Assembly: GCA_009360345.1 (NCBI GenBank)
Contig: SPDP01000006.1
Location: 287,400-351,399 of the forward strand
Length of the DNA: 64,000 bases
Direction: 5' to 3'
Source: Alcaligenaceae bacterium SAGV5
Lineage (GTDB): Bacteria > Pseudomonadota > Gammaproteobacteria > Burkholderiales > Burkholderiaceae_B
In this document: one piece after another, positions 42,349 through 49,686 of the stretch
Position numbering within the stretch: the first letter of the stretch is position 1
Layout: each line of letters starts with the position of its first letter
Position numbers and translations under genes: made by a program
The notes under the pieces: model-generated
Database searches by the model: none
The model's input: the letters and a program-made list of their open reading frames with translations, nothing else
Told to the model about the DNA's origin: nothing

Positions 42349-43317
42349 TCAGTTCACCGAGACGTTGAACTCCTTGATCAGTTTTGCCCATTCGCCGGCC
42401 TCGCGCTGCATCGATTGCCCGAAGGCATCCGCGCTGACGAAGGCCGGTTCCAGCCCCTGGTTGCGCAGCCATGCCGTTACCTCGGGATCGCGCAGGACCG
42501 TCTGGATGTCGGCGTGCAGCTTGTCGATCACCGGCCGCGGCGTGCCGGCCGGCGCCAGGATGCCGAACCAGCCGCCTTCGCGCAGGCGGGGGAAGCCCAG
42601 CTCGGTGAAGGTCGGGACCTCGGGCAGGACCTTCGAACGCTTGGGCGCCAGCAGCGCCAGCGCGCGTACCTTGCCTTCGCGGATATGCGGCAGGGCGGTG
42701 CCGACCGAATTGAAGCTCGATTCCACGTGTCCGCCCAGCAGGTCGCCCAGCGACAGCGCTTCGCCCTTGTAGGGAACCGGCAGCACTTCCATGCCGGCTC
42801 CCTGGCCGAGGATCAGGCTGTAGAAATGAAAACTCGAGCCGTTGCCGAAGTTGCCCACGCCCAGCGGCTTTCCGCGCGTTTTCACGCCTTCGACCAGTTG
42901 CGCGAGCGTCTTGTAGGGAGAGTCGGCGCGCACCACGAAGACGGTTTCCGTGTCGACCAGTTGCGCGACGGGGGTGAAGTCCTTGATGGGGTCGTAGGGC
43001 GTTTCGGGATAGAGCAGCTTGACCATCCCGTGCGAGACGAAGGTCGACAGCAGGGTATAGCCGTCCGGGGTGGCGCGGGCGACCATTTCCGCGCCTATCC
43101 GCGTCGTGCCGCCGGGGCGGTTCTCGACCACCACGGGCTGTTTCCATTTCTTGTTCAGGTGATCCGCAAGCAGCCGGGTGATCCGGTCAGGGCTGCTGCC
43201 CGGCGGTCCGGGCAAGACGATGCGGACCGCCTTGTCCGGCCAGGACTGGGCCTGGGCGGGAGCGGCGACGACGGCCAGGGCGCATGCCCAGGTCAGGTGG
43301 AACCAGCGATGCTTCAT
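42349..43317 (-). CDS. Bug-type (TctC family) periplasmic binding receptor
   Basis: The protein has 322 residues from the Met at 43317, with GGAGACACCCC before it. The signal peptide ends APAQAQ. The mature part opens WPDKAVRIVLPGPPGSSPD, unlike the PYPPGG or PFSAGAG form of the others, and has RPGGTTRIGAEMVARATPDG. It is the last gene of the flavin-monooxygenase operon, 32 bp after the alpha/beta hydrolase, so it probably imports the substrate of that pathway. Ligand unknown. The SSPD form of the ligand loop is the most divergent of the six receptors here. Confidence 0.92.
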   Translation of the reverse strand: MKHRWFHLTWACALAVVAAPAQAQSWPDKAVRIVLPGPPGSSPDRITRLLADHLNKKWKQPVVVENRPGGTTRIGAEMVARATPDGYTLLSTFVSHGMVKLLYPETPYDPIKDFTPVAQLVDTETVFVVRADSPYKTLAQLVEGVKTRGKPLGVGNFGNGSSFHFYSLILGQGAGMEVLPVPYKGEALSLGDLLGGHVESSFNSVGTALPHIREGKVRALALLAPKRSKVLPEVPTFTELGFPRLREGGWFGILAPAGTPRPVIDKLHADIQTVLRDPEVTAWLRNQGLEPAFVSADAFGQSMQREAGEWAKLIKEFNVSVN

Positions 43318-43349
43318 GGGGTGTCTCCTCTGTGGTGTTCGTCGTGCAA

Positions 43350-44189
43350 TCAATAGTGGCGCAGGAAGTCATGGACGCTGCGGTTGAATCGGTCCGGGGC
43401 TTCGAGTTTGAGCAGGTGGCCGCAATCCGCGAATGTTTCGAGCGCGGCGCCGTCCAGGGCGCCACGCAGGCGCTCGGCATGTTCGCCGGGCGGTGCGACG
43501 CGGTCTTCCCCGCCCGCCAGGATCAACGTGGGGACATGGACGGCGCTCGCCAGGGCAAGCGCGTCGCAGTCGAACAGCATATGCGTGGCCTGTGCCAGTC
43601 CCGCCGGATGCACCGCCGCCTGCAGTTCGCCGAAGCGCCGGACCACCAGCGGGTCCGGAGCGGGGCCCAGGAAGCGGGGGGCGCGTTCCTCCGGGGCCCG
43701 GGCTCCGGGCGAAAGCCTTTCGGCCATGCGCCGGGCGCGCTCGTCCGCAGGGAGGTGGGCGTAGCCCCGGGTGGGCACCGACAGGACCATTGCCCGCGTC
43801 CGCTCCGGATATCGCCCGGCGAAGGCCTGGGCGATCAAGGTGCCCCAGGAACTGGCGACCAGATGTACGTGGTCCAGGGACAAGGCGTCCAGCAGATTGG
43901 CGAGCACCGCGGCGTAGGCGTGTACGTCCGGCGCCGGGGACGCGAGCGGGGTGCTGGCGCCGAAGCCGGGGGCATTCCACGCGAGTAGCCGCCACTGCGC
44001 GGACAGGCCCGCCAGTTGCGCGCGATAGCCGGCCGAGCTCGACCCGATACCGTGCAGCAGCAGGACGGCGTCGGCGCCGTGGCCCGTGTCGCGGTATTCC
44101 AGGGTGCTTCCGGAAGACAGAAGCGCGTGCCGGAGCGGGGGCAGGTCCGACTCGAGCAAGCGCCGGTCCACGGCTGACAGGGCGGGCAT
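43350..44189 (-). CDS. Alpha/beta-hydrolase
   Basis: The 279-residue hydrolase has the oxyanion loop LLLHGIGSSSAGY, a nucleophile elbow LVASSWGTL (Ala replaces the first Gly of GxSxG; the Ser is kept), the acid GGEDRVAP and the catalytic His in DCGHLLKLEAP. It is 4 bp downstream of the LLM monooxygenase gene and clearly in the same operon. A role as esterase or C-C-bond hydrolase acting on the monooxygenase product is reasonable (inference). The likely start is ATG at 44189. Confidence 0.9.
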   Translation of the reverse strand: MPALSAVDRRLLESDLPPLRHALLSSGSTLEYRDTGHGADAVLLLHGIGSSSAGYRAQLAGLSAQWRLLAWNAPGFGASTPLASPAPDVHAYAAVLANLLDALSLDHVHLVASSWGTLIAQAFAGRYPERTRAMVLSVPTRGYAHLPADERARRMAERLSPGARAPEERAPRFLGPAPDPLVVRRFGELQAAVHPAGLAQATHMLFDCDALALASAVHVPTLILAGGEDRVAPPGEHAERLRGALDGAALETFADCGHLLKLEAPDRFNRSVHDFLRHY

Positions 44190-44193
44190 CGGA

Positions 44194-45222
44194 TCAGGCC
44201 TCCGTGGCGAGAGAGGTGGCCAGCGCGGGCAGGACGGATTCGGCCATCAGTGCCGTCGAACGCAAGGATTCGGCAAGGGTGAGGTCGCCGAAGGCGAGGC
44301 GGCAGACGAAATAGTTGATGCCGGCCTGGTCCGACGCCTCGGCGATCCAGTCCCGGACCGTGGCGGGCGAGCCCGCGATGCCCAGGCCGGCGCGTTGCGC
44401 GTCGTCGAAGTTGTCGGGGAAGGACAGTGTCCGGGGCAGGGTCCCGTGTTTGACCCACAGATGCATCAGGTGGGTGTACCAGCGCTGGTAAGCGCGCCGG
44501 GCGGCGTCCATCGCCTGCGCGTCGGTGTCGGCCACGACCACGTGCCGGCTCATGCCCAGGCTGGGCACGGCATCGGCGGCATGGCCCAGTTCCTGCCAGT
44601 GGAGGCGATATTGGTCGGTGATGGCGCGGACCTGCGCCGCGGGGCCGTTGCAGACGATGTTGATGGCGTTGGCCGCGGTCCACTGCGTGGCGGCCGGCGT
44701 GCCGGCGCCATACCAGATGGGGGGCGTGGGCCGTTGCAGGCACTGCATTTCCACCGGGACGTCGCGCAGGTCGAAGTGCCGGCCCTGGAAATTCACGACA
44801 GGCTGGGTCAGTCCCTGCATGATGATCTGGTAGGACTCGTGGTAGATGCCCTGCGATTGCTCGGGGTCGACGCCGTAGTAGCCCAGTTCGTAGGGCGAGA
44901 TGCCGCGTCCGAAACCGACTTCGAGCCGGCCGCGGCTCAACTGGTCCAGCATGCAGATTTCTTCCATGACCCGCAGGGGATGGTGCATGCCCAGGGTGTA
45001 GACCAGCGGGCCGAAGCGCAGCCTGCGGGTGCGCTGGGCGACGGCGGACAAATAGACGCTGGGCGATGGCGCGATGCCCAGGGGCGTCGAGTGGTGCTCG
45101 GCGACGTGGTAAGCGTGGAAGCCGCCCCGGTCGTAGGCTTCGGTCAGGATCAGTCGTTCTTCGTACTGCTGGGCGAGGGGGACGGTACCGCGGTCCATAT
45201 GATCGAAAACGGCGAACTTCAT
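44194..45222 (-). CDS. LLM-class flavin-dependent monooxygenase (bacterial-luciferase family)
   Basis: The 342-residue protein has the family opening MKFAVFDHMDRGTVPL and the segments AYHVAEHHSTPLGIAPSPS and RLEVGFGRGISPYE. These proteins use reduced flavin and O2 to hydroxylate or cleave C-S, C-N or ring bonds and depend on a separate flavin reductase, which is encoded two genes upstream at 46120. It forms the core of the operon 46120-42349. The substrate may be a plant or xenobiotic heterocycle or an ester-linked compound; it cannot be read from sequence. Confidence 0.92.
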   Translation of the reverse strand: MKFAVFDHMDRGTVPLAQQYEERLILTEAYDRGGFHAYHVAEHHSTPLGIAPSPSVYLSAVAQRTRRLRFGPLVYTLGMHHPLRVMEEICMLDQLSRGRLEVGFGRGISPYELGYYGVDPEQSQGIYHESYQIIMQGLTQPVVNFQGRHFDLRDVPVEMQCLQRPTPPIWYGAGTPAATQWTAANAINIVCNGPAAQVRAITDQYRLHWQELGHAADAVPSLGMSRHVVVADTDAQAMDAARRAYQRWYTHLMHLWVKHGTLPRTLSFPDNFDDAQRAGLGIAGSPATVRDWIAEASDQAGINYFVCRLAFGDLTLAESLRSTALMAESVLPALATSLATEA

Positions 45223-45270
45223 GGGATTTCCCTTGCAGGCGTTGAAAGCGGGGCCGGCTGGAACCGGCGA

Positions 45271-45618
45271 CTAGCGGGCGAACAGTTGGAACACGGTGCC
45301 CGCGGGATCCACGGCGGTGACGATGCGGCCATGGTTGCCCATGTCGCGTTGATCGAGGACCCGGCCGCCATGGGCCAGGACCTGGGCGCGGACGCCGTCC
45401 AGGTCGTCGCAGGCGAATACGAGCACCGCGCCGCGGGTATCGCGCGGGGCTTCCTGCGGCGCGGCCAGGGCGAAGCGGGATGTGCCCGCCTGGAACTCCG
45501 CCCAGCGGGAGCCGTCGGCGAATCGGGGAACCAGCCCCAATGCATCGCGGTAGAAGGCGCTCAGGGCGGCCATGTCGCGCGCGACGTGGTAGCCCATGCG
45601 TATCGAAGAAACGGTCAT
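45271..45618 (-). CDS. VOC-superfamily protein
   Basis: The 115-residue protein has the short VOC fold, with IRMGYHVARDMAALSAFYRD at the start and VTAVDPAGTVFQLF at the end. The ligand His is near residue 11 and the end-of-fold Glu is replaced by Gln, so a catalytic metal site is doubtful. It sits between the flavin reductase and the monooxygenase gene, 22 bp after the first and 48 bp before the second. A substrate-binding or isomerase-like role in that pathway is possible. Confidence 0.85.
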   Translation of the reverse strand: MTVSSIRMGYHVARDMAALSAFYRDALGLVPRFADGSRWAEFQAGTSRFALAAPQEAPRDTRGAVLVFACDDLDGVRAQVLAHGGRVLDQRDMGNHGRIVTAVDPAGTVFQLFAR

Positions 45619-45640
45619 CGGTTTTGTCTCCAGATGGATG

Positions 45641-46120
45641 TCAGGCGGCGCTGAACAGGCCGCTCTTGTAGAGCAGGGACAGATCGTCCCTGTCGGTCAT
45701 GCCGACGATCTCGCCGATATAGAGCGTGTGCGTGCCGCCGTCGACGGCCTGGACCACCCTGCATTCGAACGTGGCCAGCGCATTGCGCAGCAGCGGCGCG
45801 CCGGTCTCGCCCTCGACCCAGTCGCCGGTCTCGAAGCGCGCGCCCGGGGCGCCCGACGGCGAGGAGAAGGCGTGCGCGACGTCGGCCTGGCCATGGCTGA
45901 GGTAATTGACGCCGAAGTACCCCGCCAGTCCGATGGCGTCATGCGCCCGGACCCGTTTGTTCACGCATACCAGCAATTGTGGAGGCTCGGCGCTGACGCT
46001 GCAGACGGCGGTGGCGGTCAGGCCCCGGCGTTCGCCCCGGTGGGCGGCGCTGATGACCGTGACTGGCGCGGGAACACGCCGCATGGCCGTCTTGAAGGCA
46101 ACTGAGTCGGACATACCCAT
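45641..46120 (-). CDS. Flavin reductase (HpaC/RutF-like)
   Basis: The 159-residue protein matches the flavin-reductase domain: MRRVPAPVTVISAAHRGERR, GLTATAVCSVSAEPPQLLVC and a C-terminal LYIGEIVGM. It supplies FMNH2 to the LLM monooxygenase encoded downstream. The start at ATG 46120 has AGGAG at 8-base spacing. It is the first gene of the operon, directly behind the palindrome at 46137-46151 and divergent from the IclR gene. Confidence 0.92.
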   Translation of the reverse strand: MGMSDSVAFKTAMRRVPAPVTVISAAHRGERRGLTATAVCSVSAEPPQLLVCVNKRVRAHDAIGLAGYFGVNYLSHGQADVAHAFSSPSGAPGARFETGDWVEGETGAPLLRNALATFECRVVQAVDGGTHTLYIGEIVGMTDRDDLSLLYKSGLFSAA

Positions 46121-46136
46121 CAGGGTGTCTCCTATG

Positions 46137-46151
46137 TTCAATATTATTGAA
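46137..46151. promoter_or_regulatory. 15-bp palindrome, candidate IclR operator
   Basis: TTCAATATTATTGAA is a perfect inverted repeat (6-bp arms around ATT) in the A/T-rich gap between the flavin reductase and the divergent IclR gene. It lies just upstream of the ribosome site of the operon, so a bound protein would block transcription or its elongation. Its 15-bp length agrees with known IclR-family sites. The gap is 173 bp long. Confidence 0.6.
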
Positions 46152-46293
46152 TAATTTGATATTGTTAAATTTATCGTAAATGGCGCGGCGGTATCCTGTC
46201 AATAGGGGGGCCGGAGGCAGAGGGGGCGGCAGGTACAATCGCGCCACGCTCGGCCCCCCGCGGCGCGCGTTTCCTGATCGGTCTATCGGATCC

Positions 46294-47106
46294 ATGACAC
46301 CCATGAAGGCAGGCACCGTCCCGGCACCCGGCCCAGGGCCTCGGGGCATCCAATCCCTGGAAATCGGCTATCGCATCCTGGTGGCGATCCAGATGGGCCC
46401 CGGCGCGGTGGCCTTGAAAGACATCGCGGCGCGCGCCGACATCACCGCCAGCGCGGCCCACAACTATCTCGCCAGCTTCGTTCGTGTCGGCATGGTCAAG
46501 AGCGACGGCCGGGGGCTGTACCGGCTGGGGCCCAGCCTGGCGGCGCTCGGCATGACCGCCGCCCGCGACGTCGACCATTTCGAACTGGTGCGCGAGGCCG
46601 CCGTCGCGCTGAGCGAGGAAACCGGCCTGGGTGTGGCGGTGGTCATCTGGAGCAACGGTCCGGTCATCCTGGTCAACCAGTCGGCGGTGCGCGGCCGGGT
46701 CTTCGAACTGCGCAACGGTCCGGTGGAGATGCTGCACACGGCGGCCGGCCACGTGTTCGCGGCGTATCTGTCCGCCGACGCGGTGCTGCCGGTGCTCGAG
46801 CGGGAGCTGGAGGCGGATGGGCTGGCGCCCACGGCGCAGGAAGCCGAGGCCAGGCTGACGGCCATACGCGAGGCGGTGTTGCAGCGCGGGTATTCGGTGG
46901 TGGAGTTGCGGGCCTTGCCCACGTATCTGGCCGTCAGCGTTCCGATCTGGAACGTGCACGGTGGGGTGGCCTACGGCCTGACGATCACGTCGCCGATGGC
47001 CTTGCTGGATACGAGCGAGGACAGCGCACAGGTTCGGGCGCTCAGGGAAAAGGGCAGGGCCTTGTCGCGCCTCCTGGGCGCGCCGGCCAGTCTCTGGGCC
47101 GGGTGA
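46294..47106 (+). CDS. IclR-family transcriptional regulator
   Basis: The protein has about 270 residues from ATG 46294; an in-frame Met three codons later is also possible. The N-terminal winged helix (IQSLEIGYRILVAIQMGPG, LKDIAARADITASAAHNYLA) is followed by the IclR effector domain with HTAAGHVFAAYLS and a C-terminal IWNVHGGVAYGLTI. It is divergent from the flavin-monooxygenase operon, so it is the likely regulator, probably relieved by the imported substrate. The frame open before the start is not family-like. Confidence 0.92.
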   Translation: MTPMKAGTVPAPGPGPRGIQSLEIGYRILVAIQMGPGAVALKDIAARADITASAAHNYLASFVRVGMVKSDGRGLYRLGPSLAALGMTAARDVDHFELVREAAVALSEETGLGVAVVIWSNGPVILVNQSAVRGRVFELRNGPVEMLHTAAGHVFAAYLSADAVLPVLERELEADGLAPTAQEAEARLTAIREAVLQRGYSVVELRALPTYLAVSVPIWNVHGGVAYGLTITSPMALLDTSEDSAQVRALREKGRALSRLLGAPASLWAG

Positions 47107-47154
47107 ATGTGTGTGCCGGGGGCATGCCCCCGGCACGGTCCAGAGGGCGGTTGC

Positions 47155-47478
47155 TTACAGATTGGCGGGATATTCGCCCGGGCCGCCGGCGCGGCTGGAG
47201 GCTTCGTAGTGCCTGGTTTCCCGCCGGACCTGCGCGCGGTCGGCCGGCTTGCTGGCTTGCTGGACGGTCTGGTCGGGGAAACCTTCCTGATCGTAGACGA
47301 TGCCGCCGTTGGCCTTGGCTTGCGCCAGTTCTGCCAGGACCTGGGCGCGCGTCAGCCCCGACGTGGTCGAGATGGCGGGGGGCGGGAAATCGTTGCCGTA
47401 ATTGTTGCCCTGGTCCGCATGGGCGGCGGCGCCGAACAGCGTGGCGGCGATCACGGCGGTATAAGCGATGGCTTTCAT
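47155..47478 (-). CDS. Small exported DUF4148 protein
   Basis: The 107-residue protein has a Sec signal peptide (MKAIAYTAVIAATLFGAAAHA) and the DUF4148 core LTRAQVLAELAQAKANGGI, a family that is abundant in Burkholderia and Bordetella relatives. GGAGA precedes the ATG by 7 bases. The mature protein is polar and probably periplasmic. The molecular role of DUF4148 proteins is unknown. It lies between IclR and the GGDEF gene and is not in an operon with either. Confidence 0.88.
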   Translation of the reverse strand: MKAIAYTAVIAATLFGAAAHADQGNNYGNDFPPPAISTTSGLTRAQVLAELAQAKANGGIVYDQEGFPDQTVQQASKPADRAQVRRETRHYEASSRAGGPGEYPANL

Positions 47479-47632
47479 GGCATATCTCCAAAGTATGGGG
47501 TGTCGGGCGGCTGGACGTCGTGTCAACCGCCGTGCCTTGAAGATGGGCGCGCAAGCATCCTTTTAAATACCGGGAATCTGGAAATGACTTTTCCGGATCC
47601 GCCAACAATCGGATGGTCCGAAGGCTGGCCGG

Positions 47633-48877
47633 CTAGAGCGACAGCATTTCTTCGCCCTTGCCCGGCGCCGCGGCGTCGCGGGCACCCACCCGGTCCTGCC
47701 CGGAGGCACAGGTGATCCGATCGCGTCCCTGCCGCTTGGCCGCGTACAGGAGGATGTCGGTGCGGGCGAACAGCTCGTAGAGCGGCTCGTCCACCCAGGA
47801 CTGCGCGATGCCGAAGCTTGCCGTCACCGCGAAGTCGCCCAGCGGCATCTCCAGCCGCGTCACGGCCAACTGCGCGCGTATGCGTTCGGCTACCTGGGCG
47901 GCCCCGGCCGCCGGCGTGCCGGGCATCAGTATCGCGAACTCATCGCCGCCCAGCCGCCAGGCCATGTCGCCGCTGCGGATGCAGTCGCGGATGATCCGGC
48001 CCGTTTCGGCCAGCGTCGCGTCGCCCGCGGCATGGCCATAGGTATCGTTGATGGACTTGAAGGTGTCCAGGTCCAGCAGGATCAGGCTGAACGGATACGC
48101 CGGATGCCGTTGCAGGCGGCCGTGGCTCAGGTCTTCGAAATTGCGGCGGTTCTTCAGCTGGGTGAGCGGGTCGGTGACGCGTTCGTGCTTGAGCGGCGTG
48201 ATGAGGTCGGATAGCGCGCTGGCAAAGAGTGAACCGCCCAGTGCCAGGGCGAGGCCGATGGGCGGGAGGGCCTGCAGCCAGATGTCGGGCTGCACGAATT
48301 CGCCGGCCGAGTGCGGGGTCGAGCCCGCCACCCAGGAAATGCCCAGGAACAGGCCGGCGGAGACGAACGGAAGCACCCAGTACAGGACCTGGTCGGCCGC
48401 GGCTCCCCGGCGCAGCTTGCCCAGCCGCATCCATGCCAGGAGCAGCAGCGCGCCCATGCCGACGCCCAGCGTATAGGCGAACGCCGGGACATCGTTCTGC
48501 ATGATGTGGAAATGCAGCAGCAGGACCAGGAGGGCGATGCCCAGGGCGCCCAGCGGCGACCCGTCGGCATCGATGCCGCAGCGGGCGAACAGGCCGCGGG
48601 CGAGCAGCAGCGCGCTGCCCACGTAGAGTACGGCGGCGGCGAGGTCGTCCCCGGTCGCGTCGGGGCGATCGAAGATCCGCAGCAGGGTTCCGGCGGCGTA
48701 GACGGCGAAGGCGGCGGCATACAGCAGCAGATAGGTGCGCGGCCGCTCGTGGGCCCAGATGCATGCGAAGCCCAGCGCGAACAGCAGGCACATCGCCGGA
48801 TTGCCGAGCGCCAGGGCCTGACTGGCGGTAAGCGGCAGGGATGGGTCCACTTTGGTGCTCCTGAACGACCCGGACAA
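47633..48877 (-). CDS. Membrane diguanylate cyclase (GGDEF)
   Basis: The 414-residue protein has about six or seven hydrophobic segments in the first 230 residues and a GGDEF domain after them (VTDPLTQLKNRRNFE, WRLGGDEFAIL). RSGD followed by five residues before GGDEF gives an intact inhibitory I-site (RxxD). It should therefore make c-di-GMP with product inhibition. The sensor region is not a recognised family. It stands alone between the DUF4148 gene and kdpE. Confidence 0.92.
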   Translation of the reverse strand: MSGSFRSTKVDPSLPLTASQALALGNPAMCLLFALGFACIWAHERPRTYLLLYAAAFAVYAAGTLLRIFDRPDATGDDLAAAVLYVGSALLLARGLFARCGIDADGSPLGALGIALLVLLLHFHIMQNDVPAFAYTLGVGMGALLLLAWMRLGKLRRGAAADQVLYWVLPFVSAGLFLGISWVAGSTPHSAGEFVQPDIWLQALPPIGLALALGGSLFASALSDLITPLKHERVTDPLTQLKNRRNFEDLSHGRLQRHPAYPFSLILLDLDTFKSINDTYGHAAGDATLAETGRIIRDCIRSGDMAWRLGGDEFAILMPGTPAAGAAQVAERIRAQLAVTRLEMPLGDFAVTASFGIAQSWVDEPLYELFARTDILLYAAKRQGRDRITCASGQDRVGARDAAAPGKGEEMLSL

Positions 48878-48993
48878 TGAAATCCTGCCGGGACTGGTAG
48901 GCGTATCTTAGGAAGGAGCGCCCAGGAATGAAACCGCTTGTAAAGAATCGTTCACGTTTGCGGCCGCGCGGCGCCCTTGGTCCGCCGCGACGT

Positions 48994-49686
48994 TCAGCCC
49001 GTGAAACGGTAGCCGACGCCGACTTCCGTCAGCAGGTAGGCGGGCTGGGCCGGATCGGCTTCGAGCTTCTGCCTCAGGTGGCCCATGTAGATGCGCAGAT
49101 AGTGATTGTTGCCGACGTAGGCCGGCCCCCAGACTTCGCGCAGGAGTTCGCGGTGCGTCATGACCTTGCCGCGGTGCGCCGCCAGGGTGGCGAGCAGGCG
49201 GTATTCGCGGTTGGTCAGGTGCACCGCCTCGCCGCCACGGGTCACGGTGCGCCGGGAGAAGTCCAGCGTGATATCGCCGAAGCGGATTTCCGCGGGTTGG
49301 CCGGCGCCCCCGCGCCCGTGCCGGCGGAGCAGGACGCGCACGCGCGCCAGGAGTTCGCCCACGCCGAAGGGTTTGCTCAGATAGTCGTCGGCGCCGGCGT
49401 CCAGGGCGCCGATCTTGTCGCTTTCGGCATCGCGGGCCGACAGCACCAGCACCGGCACTTCCGTCCAGCCGCGAAGTTCGCGGATCAGGGTCATGCCGTC
49501 GGCGTCGGGCAGGCCCAGGTCGAGGACCACCAGATCGGGGTGCCGGGTCCCGGCCTCGATCAGTCCGCGCTGCACGGTCTCGGCCTCGAAGATCGTGGCG
49601 CCTTCGCCTTCCAGGGCTGTGCGCACGAAGCGGCGGATGGCCGCATCGTCTTCGATGATCAGGATGTTGGGGCGGTAGTCGAACAT
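48994..49686 (-). CDS. kdpE: Response regulator of the Kdp potassium system
   Basis: The 230-residue protein is an OmpR-family response regulator with receiver Asp in VVLDLGLPDADG, Lys in YLSKPFG and a winged-helix effector (LTNREYRLLATLAAHRG, YLRIYMGHLRQKLE). It overlaps the end of kdpD by 28 bp. Once phosphorylated by KdpD at low external K+ or high osmolarity it should activate kdpFABC through sites such as those at 57217-57275. The start is MFDYRPNIL at 49686. Confidence 0.95.
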   Translation of the reverse strand: MFDYRPNILIIEDDAAIRRFVRTALEGEGATIFEAETVQRGLIEAGTRHPDLVVLDLGLPDADGMTLIRELRGWTEVPVLVLSARDAESDKIGALDAGADDYLSKPFGVGELLARVRVLLRRHGRGGAGQPAEIRFGDITLDFSRRTVTRGGEAVHLTNREYRLLATLAAHRGKVMTHRELLREVWGPAYVGNNHYLRIYMGHLRQKLEADPAQPAYLLTEVGVGYRFTG

